Of a DNA stretch of 64,000 nt, positions 34,778-46,372 are shown one piece after another. The DNA is taken from NCBI GenBank assembly GCA_025642065.1, contig JAODUP010000353.1, positions 57,501 to 121,500 of the forward strand. Direction: 5' to 3'. The DNA is from Paralvinella palmiformis (lineage: Eukaryota > Annelida > Polychaeta > Terebellida > Alvinellidae). The translations under genes were made by a program, and so were the position numbers. Numbering within the stretch: position 1 is the stretch's first letter; the number at the start of each line of letters is the position of its first letter. The notes beneath the pieces were generated by a model. It made no database searches. It saw nothing but the letters and a program-made list of their open reading frames with translations, and was not told where the DNA came from.

Positions 34778-37700
34778 ATGGATGACGAAGGAGTTCCAGA
34801 TGATAGCATTTCCATCTTAGGCGATGCGTATATAGGGCCAGCTGGTTACAGCGGGGACGCAGCAGCAGACAGAGAAATACCCGACTTTCAGATCTACACC
34901 AATCACCCCCACGACGTTGGTGACGCCTCTCATTATGCGCTCTACTTGACCTGTCAGACCTTGCAGAAACGCAACAAAGATCTCGAACAGCAGATGGCGA
35001 AGCTCCAAAAAATCACCTCCAAATGCCATCACAAGTCCGATTTACAATCTGAGGGTTGCTCTCCTTCGGCATCTGTCACTGAACCCAGGGACGATAAGGA
35101 CAAGGGACCAAGCTCCAGAGAAGCATTTGGCATGTGTGACCCTGCCATGGTAACAGATTATACGAAGTATATTGTGGATAGGTTGACGAGTGTAGAAAAA
35201 GTTAACGGTGAACTGATCACAGAATTAGAAGAGCAGAAGTTGATTGTTTTGGAACTAAAGAAAAAGACATCTGCACAAGCAGAAGCACTTGGTGAGTTAC
35301 ACTTGAAGATGTTGAGCTTGCAAACGGAAAATGACAACTTAAAGGGTATATGTGCTGAGAAATGTAGGGAACTAAGTGACATCCCTGCAAAATACGAAAC
35401 TAAAATCAAACACCTCAACACTGACTTGTTGTCTATACAGCAGCTATACAAGGAGACAGTTGGGAGAGTTAAAGACCTGGAATTGAAGGAGAATTTGTGG
35501 GAATTAGAAAGAGCACGTTTGAGGGATGAAATTTTGAAGCAGCGTGCCCAGATAGCCTGTAGTGAAAAGAAGAAATTAGGTTTTTTCAAACGGAATAAGT
35601 CGTCGTCCTCTGCCCAGTATGATAAAGGACCCACTAAGACTCTAGTTGAAGGTAAGATTTTTTATATCAGTCTGTATAAACGCCATGCGATTGTTATCCA
35701 TAAAACTCTACAGTTGGATGTCCGAGGTACCTGAAATGCAAATTGTAAAGTGTCAGAATCATGATGTCGCTATATTTCTATTTCAAGCTATGCCTACATC
35801 ATGATCATTTTATGATTGCAGCACACCATGTTTATTACTAACAAAATAAAATGCTTAATTGATTAACACTATTTCATATTTATCATATATGTCGTGATTT
35901 GATTGGCAGAATGAGTAAACATTATTAGAAACCTTTAGACTCGAAATTGACTTTTTCATAGAATTAGAAATATGCCTCGGAGAATTTATTTTTATTTTGT
36001 GGCTCTTAAAAAAAAGGAATAAACTACAGGATGTAAGCCAGGGCTGGAAAAATCAGTAGTCGGGATGTCTGAGACTAGTAACTGTTGTCACTTTTGGCTA
36101 GAGACCCTGTTCACAAAACTACTATTGCTAGCCTGTCTCTGGTGATTTGCAATTCTTTTGGCTCTCTTCACAGGGCAATAACAAACTTTCTTGCACCTAG
36201 GATTTTATGAAAGTGTTTTAATTATGCTTTAGGATATTCCCACTAAAAATCAGTAAAGTAGGTAATAATATATATTGATGTATTTTAGGTTTTATTTGAA
36301 AAAAATTACATTCTATGGGAACTACACGTTAGTCAACGGTGTTCTCAAACTAGTTTTCAGCAATCAGTCAAGTTGATTTTCAAACATGGCCGATGAAGTA
36401 AATGCATTTGATTTATATATAAACTGATTTTTTATTCAGTTCGCTTATATCTTAGTTATAAATCGTTACTCCTAAAGCCCGAGAATGTCATTCAAGGGAC
36501 TAGGTGTCCATTTAATATCAACAGTTTTCACTTGAATCTCCCAACTTACAACTGTTCATGGTAAATTGCACCTGATTAATGGATAATGTTGTTAGGTGCT
36601 GGGATAATTAATTTTATGTGATGTATGATGGCCTAATAGCCAGTATAATTTTCATTGCGATAATACATTTTCTCTTTCGTCTTGTAAAATATATTGTTGG
36701 TCTAGTCAATATTTAGTTTTATTAACCAGGAAACAAGTGAGTTGAAGACAAATTTTCTGGCCCTTTAATCACCTATTTAATGCACTGATATTATCAGTGA
36801 TAATTCAATTTAAAACATTAATATGATACCTTATCTTGACAGATGTTAAACTAATCTAAGCCTTTCTGTGGATCTGCACACCTTATGTCAATATACTTAG
36901 ACACTTTGTAATTTGTTATTTAAACAAAAATTATATATTCCATTTTCTACATGATACTGACAGTGTGTGTGTGTGTGTGTGTGTGTTACTAATATCATGA
37001 TTTTATCGTGGCAATACTCGATTGTGGAGACAAAAGAATCATATATCGTTCAAGAGTTTTACTGATATAATTAGTAATTATATTATTCTATTTGATTATC
37101 ATTAATGTTGATTTTGATTGGGATAAGTGGTTGATTGGGATTTAATGATCCGTCAACATGACGACATTGTTTAGCGCCAGGTCCGTTTAGTCCCATTTTA
37201 GGTCGCAACAATCAAAATTTCCCCATTAACTCCGTTCAACTTCAACCTCCACGCATTGGCCACCATAGTCAGGCAAACATATATGCAGTAATCGTTACGA
37301 TTAGTTTTTTGTTCGGTGCAGCCCGCGATCAAGATATAATATTCGCCTGTAAAATAAATAAAAGGGATGAATCGAATAACAGAGAAATAGACGTATATCG
37401 ATCTAATGTAAAGGTATACTATGTAAACATCTATTATAATTTTCTGTTGTAAAGATTTCACGCGCAGCAACTCCAAAATCGCATTATCTGTCACCACTTG
37501 TAGTTACGTACTACGTAAAAAATAGGTAGAATCTTCACTATGTTTACAGTACTGTGGTGCATTTACTGGTTGATATATAAGCAGTCATATTAAGTGAAAA
37601 TGTCTGCTATTGTTTGTTTTACGACGCAGAAACCGAAACTTGTACCGGGCTGAAAAAAAAAGGCCCATTTCAACAGTTTTGAAATGTTTGACGTACAATT

Positions 37701-40394
37701 TGGGCGTGGCCCGAGAGCCATTCGTTTGATCCTAGAAGCGGTCAGTCGCTATCTGTCGTGTCTTGAAAAAAGTAAATGCGTATATATCCTGAAATCGTCT
37801 TAGAATTTTATTGGTCTTCAAGAGTAGGAAGCATCAGCTAAGTCGAGTTGACTGGCAAACATGAGGATAATTCACTATGATTAGGAGGTTGGAAGTTAGT
37901 AAGTGACTGACTATTAAAGCTTCTTCCGTTCAGTGATCCTTGCCGGGAAGTTGCAAGTTGTAGACCATCCGAATCACCTTCACATTTATTAAGTTATAGT
38001 TTTGATGGCTACAAACCTAAACTACCCATTTCTTTACAGATGGATTTCCTAATATTTCTTAACACTTATCTTTTTGTCTCTAGATGACGGATTATCAGAA
38101 GACTTGCTGCAGTTACACAGACAGTTAACACATTTGAAAAGTGTAATACAGGACCAAAGTTATATCATAAAACAATTGGTGGAGAAGAAACAGGATTCAG
38201 GTAAAGTAAATACCACCTAAATTAAATGTTATTTACCTAAAGTTGTTGTCAACAGATGTCTGGATTTCTTTTTGTGTAATTTATTCCATTGTTTAATGTA
38301 AACATTTGAATTAATCCTGTTCTGTTGTGACCTAAAAAATATTTAGCAAATTAAATTTTTTTTTTTTTTAAATTATTATTATTAAAAGATCAGATCAAAA
38401 TAAATTGTTTTTGTTATTAATTTATTGAAATAGTTTATGAAAAATGCGTAAACCAGTACAGGTTCATATTTATATTAAGAATTATATTAATTGTTATGTG
38501 TAGCTGTTTATTTTATTATTAAGACAAGAGTGTAAATCATTATTTAATTTAATTATAATTATTTAACATTTTGTTGAAATTAAGTAAATCTACTGTAATA
38601 TTATGTAGGACCGGCAAAACGAGGCATTTTAATTCAAAGGTGATTGTCTTATGAGTAGCGTTTCTTAACATCAAAGTAAAAATGCTTGTAATATACCGTA
38701 TATACTCACGTATAAGTCGACCTGGCAGATAAGTCGAGGCCAATTTTTGACCCTGTACTTCTTACCGTATAAGTCGAGGTCAAGTATTGGCTTAAAATCC
38801 CTCAAAATCAGATTCATTGTCATCATACGAGAAAAAGTTGACCCAGTCATTCAAGCTCATGGTGTCAGCAAGTGCATCGTGAATATCAGTTTCTTCACTG
38901 GCAGCGACACACACACAGAGAGAGAGACACGCAAGCACGCACACACACACACACACACATGATTTGGCTTTGATGTTATAACTAATATAAATAAACAAAC
39001 TTGTCACACCAAACACGCTTGATTGTAGACTCCCTTCAACTGACAAGTGTTATTAATTAATTGTTTCATAGCAAGTGGCCTGCAATGTTAACAATGATTT
39101 TTATATTATCGCTAATCATCTGTAGGTATTGGTAGTTAACAACATGTGACTATCAAGTATTATATTACATACAGACTGGCATGTTTATGAGATCCAAATA
39201 ACAGTTTGGTGAAAATGAATCTTAATTTATTGACTAAGACCAGTAGGCAGAGATGTGACAATTTTGTTCCAACTATCGTTCACACAAACACGCCTGATTG
39301 TCACTTCAATTGGCAAGTGTTATTAATTCATTGTGTCACAGCACATCTGGAGGTACTGGCATAGGTTAGTAGGCAGCGATGTGACGATTTTACTCCAACT
39401 CTGGCTCTTACTGGGTTGAACCTTATAGTTATAGTGTTGAGTGTCAAGGATGGCTGAAAACATCTTTCCTTCAGCTGGTAGTAAATATGACACGTGTATA
39501 AGTCGAGATGCTTCTGGGAACTCCCTTTTCACTACCCAAAAAATTGACTTATACACGAGTATTTACAGTAGTTGGTATTTACAAGTTCTGGTGTTTTTAT
39601 TTATAGATAGAAGTTGTGACTTGCCTAACAGCTCAGTGAGGGATCAGTCTGAAACAGTTTATTGTGGATATGATTTAGAGAGATGTACAGGCGATGATGA
39701 AGAAGACACTTATCTTTATAGACCACAAGCATCGTTGATAAACGATGAAATCTCTTATTTACCAGAACCTAACCGAATGACTGCACAAATTATGCCACGT
39801 GTCAGCAACAACTTTGGAAACCCTTCTGGCGATGACATCAGGACCATGATCGCATATCCACCCAGTAGTGATGCAGTTGTTGATCAGTCACAAGCAGATG
39901 ATAACAGGCTGAATGTTGCTGTGGTGCCACCGCGGGTGAGAACCATTGAGATTGAGAGGAACGTCAATGGCACTGGAATGGGTTCTCCGAGTAACCACCT
40001 CCGGAACATCAACCTGACAGAAATGATGCACGACAAACAAACGGAATTTGCCAGTGGCAGTCATTCTGTTGTGATGAACAACAGTCCACTCGTTGGCACA
40101 AAACACATACCAACCCGTAATATCTCGACATCGAAGACCTGTCCTGTTTGTGAAAATAGTTTCCCTGCCGAGATGAAACAAGCTGACTTTGAGAACCACG
40201 TCAAAACATGTTTATGTTCATCCGAGGCTGGTGCAGTAAGTCAGTCTATGGCAGCTGTAGAGCAAAGTGGTGATGTTGTAATAAAAGAATGTCCTGTTTG
40301 TAATGATGTATTACCTCTAGAATTCAGCCAGAGTGACTTTGAAATTCATGTAAATTCACATTTTGACAACGAATATGAAGTAATTGCCCAATGA
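34778..40394 (+). CDS. TBKBP1-like: TBK1/IKKe adaptor-like protein (TBKBP1/AZI2/TANK family), 592 aa
   Basis: Coding exons are 34778-35651, 38084-38200 and 39607-40394. All junctions are GT-AG in phase 1, and the joined length of 1779 nt is in frame. The start 'MDDEGVPDDSISILGD' and 'GDASHYALYLTCQTLQKRNKDL' resemble the DDISIL and SHFALITAY segments that open SINTBAD and NAP1. Residues about 60-285 are mostly coiled coil, with a Ser-rich stretch near 90-112. The 39-codon middle exon (SEDLLQLHRQLTHLKSVIQD...) resembles the amphipathic TBK1-binding helix of the family. The last exon is polar and ends with two zinc fingers: CPVC...HVKTC, and CPVC...FEIHVNSH 12 residues before the stop, like the SINTBAD/TAX1BP1 C-terminal fingers. 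The known family role is scaffolding TBK1/IKKe in innate signalling and selective autophagy, in the cytosol; here it is inferred. An acceptor near 34720 implies a 5' non-coding exon. Alternative: a TAX1BP1/optineurin-type autophagy receptor, less likely because no SKICH domain is seen. Confidence 0.78.
38694..39570. mobile_element. TIR element (Tc1/mariner-like ends) in intron 2 of the adaptor gene
   Basis: The left end 'ccgtatatactcacgtataagtcga' and the reverse complement of the right end 'ctgtaaatactcgtgtataagtcaa' are inverted repeats flanked by TA, as in Tc1/mariner-type insertions. The interior has a second internal copy of the end motif ('taccgtataagtcgaggtc' near 38764), internal duplication of 'agtgttattaatt.attg' segments, and a CA microsatellite at 38935-38960. 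No transposase. The right end lies only 36 bp before exon 3. Confidence 0.72.
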
Positions 40395-40418
40395 TTTGTT
40401 TACACTCGAGTGTACGGT

Positions 40419-40424
40419 AATAAA
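40419..40424 (+). promoter_or_regulatory. Candidate polyadenylation signal AATAAA
   Basis: AATAAA starts 25 nt after the adaptor-gene stop codon. A 3' UTR this short is unusual, so a later signal such as the 'taataaaac' near 41601 may be used instead. Confidence 0.4.
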
Positions 40425-41956
40425 TTATCTTCTTAGTTAAAATTACTGTTGAAAATAATCGGCATCCATCATAGTACAGCCCGGGCAATATATAATGTAT
40501 AATTGTATGGGTTATAAACACAGTATGGGGTAAGGTGGTTCAATTTGTCAGAAAACAATCTCATTATGATGATGGTGTCTCTCAGAGAACAGAATGTGTC
40601 CTTTTAAAAAAAAAACATTATAATGTGAGAACCATAGTAGAGTTATATACTATTGTTATTCCGATATTAAATAACACTGAATTACTATATCTAAAAATAG
40701 GTTTTAGGCCTAGATTTTCTAAATATGACATTGTTTCAGAACCCACTGTTCTTGGACACCAAATAGCCTAATGTAACTAAAGAACACATTCTTCTGTTTA
40801 AAATTGTTCTTCCATTTGTTTAATTATGCGGATATATCTCATGAGACTGTTTACAGTATAAATATCTTTCATAGCTTTTCTTTCATTATGAAATAGGTTT
40901 TAGTATAGCTTCTTAAAACAATTAACTTAGGCATCCCATCACCGGTTCTACTCTGACCTCGGTATCCTACACTTAATTACCCCCTAGCCCCCTGACGAAT
41001 TGATAATTGCGCGAGTGGTTTATTTAACATTGCCATTAGTCTCATCTGTCTGATGGCTGCGGAATAGTTATAACTCCACCGGATGGCCTAGTGTATGCAA
41101 AAATGTTACTAAAGCAACATTATTCTGTTTAAAAATGCCCTTCCATTGGTGTAATTATGTGGATATGTTTACAGTATAATATCTTTCATAAAATGTTTAA
41201 AATAACACTACCATTAACACCATTTAATGTTTGTTAAACAGATGGAGTTACATTTATGTACGTAAAAATAAAAAAAAATTTGGACTTTTAAATGATTTTT
41301 ATATATATATATATATATATATGGGAATTAATATTTATAGGTACATTTCTCACCGCATAAATATCAATAAAATTACTACTACTATGAAATGAACTTGTCT
41401 AATTCATGTCGAAGTTATTGAACATAAACTGTCATTTATAAATGTTATTGATGTTAATGATGAAGGGTGCTGCTAATGTTGAGTTAGTTGGGTTTGTTTT
41501 CGTCATGGTTAAAAATGGAAATTACTAAGAAACCTGTAAAGAAGCTGACACAAATGTATTACGTATGTATTTCTAATAGGTTTTTGCTGATGTAATATGT
41601 TAATAAAACATTGCTGTAAATTGTGATGAAATACAATAGCAGTAAGCTTTGTTTAGGAAATGAGTGGTTTTGAAATATAAAATTCAATATATTTATCTGA
41701 TGCAAAGAGCAGAAAGGTCGTACACTTAATTACGTCCATTTTTTTTTGGGGGGGGGTATGTTTCTGATTAACGAGATAAAAGATGTTAGAAGAACAAATT
41801 CTCTCATTCAGACACCCTGATGAATTGATAATTGCGTGAGTGGTTTATTTAACATTGGCGTTAGTCTTATTAATGGAACTTGTGACCCAAGTCTGATGGC
41901 GGCGGAATAATTGTGTATAACTCCGTTAGCGTCAGCTGTTGTTCATCCACCACTCG
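40425..41956. repeat. 3' flank of the adaptor gene with two local duplications
   Basis: Segment A (40790-40880, 'cattcttctgtttaaaattg...ttacagtataaatatctttcata') recurs at 41110-41200. Segment B (40990-41085, 'gaattgataattgcgcgagtggtttatttaacattg') recurs at 41822-41925. A TA run lies at 41301-41322. No gene recognised; this could be 3' UTR or decayed repeats. Confidence 0.65.
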
Positions 41957-42235
41957 ATTTGTGGCCTCCCGAGTTAGAGCATTGAACTCCTTAACCGATG
42001 GTCAAGGTTCGAATCCCGGTCCTGGCACTATAGTAGGAAGAGAGTTTTTCATCCAACCAAACGACTGGCAAGGTTTTCTCCCCAGAACACGTCATCTATT
42101 GTAAATTTTAAATTTATTTAGAATTAGTTCCCATGTTGAAGCTGTAAAATAGAGAGCGTATGCATCTCCCTCATTTGAGGTAGCCAACCTCATAAAATAG
42201 CGGCCATTTCAACCATTATTATTATTGTTTATTGT
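41957..42235 (+). mobile_element. SINE-B, tRNA-derived
   Basis: tRNA-like head with B box 'ggttcgaatccc' at 42006-42017, then 'ggcactatagtaggaagagagtttt', 'gactggcaaggttttctcccca' and a 3' part 'catttgaggtagccaacctcataaaatagcggccatttc' ending in (ATT)n. It aligns with the split copy at 3912-4318. Confidence 0.82.
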
Positions 42236-42536
42236 GTTAGTCCATTTTTTCATCAGCTGAGTCGCCTCTTACACTTTCTTATTGTCTCTTGATGGTGTCT
42301 GTTTCGTTTAGCTTCTTTCCTACAGTTAGTGACTTTTGATGAGAAATTTTATACCTTACAAGCTCAAAAGCCGGGCTCCGTGCAGACTTAAAAATCCCCC
42401 CCCCTACTGAGGGGCTACTTAGGTTTTCGGCCCATACAACTAAGTGTTTAGGATAAGTTTAAAATGAATAAACATCATAATTCTAATCATCTAAAACTTT
42501 TTCGAACACAGACCACAGGCAACACACACACTGACC
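42236..42536. other. Unassigned
   Basis: No feature recognised; a C-run lies near 42397-42404. Confidence 0.35.
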
Positions 42537-43390
42537 AAAATTCGTTGGCTCCATTTTTGCATATTTAAATTTTGTTATACAGTTACATTTATAAACATTA
42601 GCCTTTTTAGTAAGTACACCCTTAAATAGTTTCTTACATCTACAATATTCTTCTCTAAACTGCTCATCATTTCTGTAAGCTCGATGTAAATTTAGACACT
42701 TATTTCTCAGTGATTTTATCTGTTGTAACTCATTATCCCATCAAGGTACGGTTTTAGCATGTCTCCGTGTGGAACGCTTCACTTCAGTTTTAGTCATATC
42801 TGTTTCTCTGGCAGCAAGTTTATATACATTTTCGATTATGTTTAGCGCCCCATATAAGTTAACAGTTTTGCAACTTTGTTCAAAAGAATGAAACTGGTTC
42901 GTACTATGCTCATCAGTCAATAGGTCAATAGTTGTTTGTATACTTCCAGGTTTTCTGCATTCCAAATAATTTGTTAGCCAGATTATACAACATACAGGTA
43001 AATGGTCAACTCCGAACTGTGTAACATCTTCAAAAGAAACATACCTTTTTTTTAAACTTCGATCATAAATATTTGTAGAGTAAATAATAAAATCAACTAA
43101 AGTTTTACCTGTTGATGTTATACATGTGTACTCACCTTGTTCGTCACCATATTTACGCCCATTCAGAATATATACATTGAAATTGGTGCAGGGCGTTTTT
43201 TGTTGTTTTACCATAATTATTGATAACTTTGTCTTTCGATCTACGTTCTACATGAATATTATCAGTTTCATTCAAGGACATATTATTAATTCGAATATCT
43301 TTATCTTCGAGGTAGACCAGGAGATTACCACATCGTGCATTCACATCCCGACAAATAATCATATTCATATTGTAGTGAAAATATATGCCA
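42537..43390 (-). mobile_element. LINE endonuclease-region fragment, minus strand
   Basis: Minus-strand 43153-43368 encodes 'MIICRDVNARCGNLLVYL' and 'RRSKDKVINNYGK'. After a frame break, 42741-43214 encodes 'NFNVYILNGRKYGDEQG', 'GKTLVDFIIYSTNI' and 'QFGVDHLPVCC', the second half of an APE-type endonuclease. 42545-42740 continues in a third frame with 'SLRNKCLNLHRAYRNDEQ', the linker before RT. RT itself is absent. Confidence 0.75.
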
Positions 43391-43442
43391 GATGCCTACG
43401 AAGTTGCTGTCAGATGCTGCCACCTGACGGTTGATGATATGC

Positions 43443-43670
43443 TGTGTTAGATGCTGCCACCTGGCGAATGACGTCACCCGGGATTCCCAGCGCGGGGGGT
43501 TTGAACTGTTGTTGTTGACAGATGATTCTCAGACGGCGTTATTGCAACACCCCTAATTCCTACTTGGCAGATGAAAGCTCGGCGGGTCTGTGTTGTCAAC
43601 CCCCCTGGAAGGGCAATAAATGGTGAGCCCAATCCGGAAACCTTATTGTATATAGTGAAAATACAATAAA
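43443..43670 (+). mobile_element. Probable 5' LTR of a Ty3/Gypsy-type element
   Basis: Begins 'tgttagatgctgccacctgg' and ends immediately before a primer-binding site. Contains 'gggcaataaatggtg', 'cttattgtatatagtgaaaatac' and 'aataaa'. GC-richer than its surroundings. No matching 3' LTR was seen, so both boundaries are inferred from the primer site and the TG start. Confidence 0.5.
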
Positions 43671-43690
43671 TGGTGTCAGGAGTGGGATTC
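43671..43690 (+). other. tRNA-Leu primer-binding site
   Basis: 'tggtgtcaggagtgggattc' is complementary to the 3' end of eukaryotic tRNA-Leu (ending ...TCCTGACACCA), the site from which LTR retrotransposons prime minus-strand DNA synthesis. Confidence 0.72.
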
Positions 43691-45120
43691 TGAACGCACA
43701 AATTTAACTACAAAGTCGCGAAATTTTTTCTCCGGATTTCGTTGAAAAATTTGACAATGAGGTCGAGACATGAAAATTGTCCAAAAGTGGGCAAAATTTG
43801 TTGGACATTGGTATTGATTTAAAAAAAACACAATTGGCAAGCAGTTTATGACTTAATTAGTTCATTCCTAGTGAGGCGAACATTCCACAAGCCGTGATAG
43901 AGCTAGACATCATTGTTGCAGTTGGATAAAAAAAAGTTCGAGATTAGATAATTTCTTGTTCGGTTAGTGAAACTTCGCAGTTGAGGCAGGCAGTTGAGGT
44001 TAGCGTTTGAGAAACGAGAATCATTATCAAATAAACAGGCCTATCTAGAATCGATTTGTTGAAAAAGTCTGTTTAAAATATAGAAATGTGTTCCGAATAT
44101 TGACACTTTGTAAGATATAAAAGTGTAAATCATAGCTAGTACACCGATTGATACACGGGCTCAAACATTGAGAGGGGCCGAGAAACACATTAGTGGTTAC
44201 GAGCCTCTGTGAATCAGTAAAACATTCATGCCCAAGACTATGTATCAATATATGTTGTATGTATAAATAAATGTGTATTTATTCAAATTAGTCGAAATAT
44301 CAGATTAGGTGAAGTGGGTTCTTGTCTAACTTAATGCTAGTTTTCCAATTTCTTGGCCACAATTACTGATATTTCCATAGTTATAGTACTTTGTGGGGTT
44401 ATTTTAAATTAGATTTAAAAACAACATCGTCTCAAGATTAATTTAGGATAAATTTAGGATTGGGTTAAAAGTCTTCGCTGCATTGCCAAAAAAAATTCGT
44501 AACAATACAAGTTATTTTTAAAATGACCTATTATACGGTGTCCAAGGTTGTTTGACACAATACAGGTAAGTCAATTTTGTCTTATATTGAAAGTGACTCA
44601 AGAAAAAATAGACTATTGTCTACATTGAACAAAATAAAGAGTTTCTTTAAAATTTAGTAACCAAATAGTTTCACATGCGAATAACTGTGTCAATAGAATA
44701 TTCTTAGTATATAGAGATTAGATAACTTCGTAGCATATACACTTGGTTATCGACTTGTGTCCTACAGGTTGACCCCTCTTGTGTGTGTTACTTTGCCAAA
44801 TATCCAAATAGGACTCATAAAATTGATTATCATTAATTCATAAAATTATTTCAAGATTTAAGTTTGCAAAGCTTCAAATAAGTATATACACTTGGTTATC
44901 GACTTGTGTCTTACAGATTGAAACCTCTTGTGTGTGTGCTTTGCCAAAAAATTGTACATTGTATTTTTGTGTGTTAGTTGGTAAATTTTACGATTACAAT
45001 TGTATTTTATTGTTCAGCAATTTTTTGGTTGGTGGTTACTCTGTGACACTTACACATATTGAAGTGTACAGGATCTATATTTTTCCAATTGTTCAGTAAC
45101 AATCATAGAGACATTTCAAA
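43691..45120 (+). other. Leader-like stretch after the primer site
   Basis: AT-rich, no coding signal. A 75-bp segment 'atatacacttggttatcgacttgtgtc.tacag.ttga..cctcttgtgtgtgt' occurs twice (about 44737 and 44885). The 150-bp offset suggests a local duplication. Confidence 0.5.
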
Positions 45121-46143
45121 ATATATATTTTTCTTCTAGTTTGCCGAATCCAAATTTACCGATAGACATTAACTTAGCAAACCTTGACACATTAACTTCC
45201 GTTTCCATATTCACCGAAACAATAGCTAATAAACTTATACAATTGAGAGAAGATACCAGAAAGTCATTAACTGTTAGGTTGCTGAGGGATCGTTTGGGAC
45301 CGAATTCCCGGGAAATCAGTGATCCCGTAAAGAATGGTACAATTAACAAATACCAGAAGATGACGTAGAAGAACCAGATACTTTACCATGTGGATTACCC
45401 GATGAAACACCGGAAGAAGAAAACCACAGTGTGAATCCCGAAGAACGATTGACATATCAGCTAGAAGATGAAAGAGCAGCCGGAGCTCAACTGGACTCTG
45501 TCCGACTATTCAGATTTGCAGAATTTGTTGTCTTCTAAATAGACAACAACGGCAGGCTGAGAAGTAAACTTGCAACATTGGAAGCTGAAATGAAGTGGGT
45601 CCAATCTAATTCTGCTATCGTAATACACCAACCTCAAGATAAAATTATAGAACATAATGAATCAAATTAAATGACCTTAAAACAGCCGAAGAGGAAAACA
45701 AAATAACATTACAATCCAGAGACTTATTGGTCATTTTCTATGTTTCGTTTGATTGATTGAATGATTGTTATTTTGTTGACATGATCTTGATAGTGGATTG
45801 TTATTTCGTTTGTAGGTATCGTTTGTTGTTGTATGTGGTCAGTGGTGCGTAGCATAGGTTTAATGCAGATATCCGGCGTAGTGAAGAAGCCTGTAATGGT
45901 CAGCTGAAGCTAGCGTATTTATTGTGAATTATTAGGACACGAGAGAATGGTGTGTATTGTTTATGTGTATTATTACTAAGCTGTGGCCATAATTGTATTT
46001 TGATAGGTTATCGTCTGTGCGAAATCTCGATGTAAATGCTTTTGTATTTTGCAAGTCATTGTATGAGCTGGGCATACACCATGCATTGCCACGGTGTCAT
46101 ACGCTAACAGCACATAGCGCTGACCTATTGTGCTGTTAAATAC

Positions 46144-46216
46144 AGGATCGGTTAGTCTAGTGGTATCGTTCGTGTCTTGTAATCACAGGGTCACGAGTTC
46201 GAGTACAGCGCATTCC
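46144..46216 (+). other. tRNA-like sequence, probably a pseudo-tRNA or SINE head
   Basis: 'ggatcggttagtctagtggtatcgttcgtgtc' resembles a tRNA D-arm/A box, and 'gggtcacgagttcgagtac' a T-arm/B box, with a possible TGT anticodon between. The anticodon stem pairs poorly and the B box deviates from GGTTCGANTCC, so a working tRNA is unlikely. Confidence 0.4.
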
Positions 46217-46261
46217 AATTGATTATATAATTGTTTTTGTTTGTTTAAATTATTTGTTGTT

Positions 46262-46372
46262 GTTGACAATGTAATTATATTATTTACCAAATTAATTATT
46301 TTGTTGACAATGTAATTATATTATTTACCAAATTAATTATTTTGTTGACAATGTAATTATATTATTTACCAG
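46262..46372. repeat. 41-bp tandem repeat, 2.7 copies
   Basis: 'gttgacaatgtaattatattatttaccaaattaattatttt' repeats with period 41 and no visible differences. Confidence 0.95.

Noticed and set aside
34817..35634. Long minus-strand open frames opposite the adaptor gene
   Set aside because: Shadow of the plus-strand coiled-coil exon; no family motif.
34778..40394. Naming the gene TAX1BP1 or CALCOCO
   Set aside because: Zinc fingers are similar, but no SKICH domain is visible at the N-terminus and the DDSISIL/SHYALYL start fits the TBK1-adaptor family better.
46144..46216. Functional tRNA-Thr(TGT)
   Set aside because: Anticodon stem pairs poorly and the B box is off-consensus; kept only as a tRNA-like sequence.
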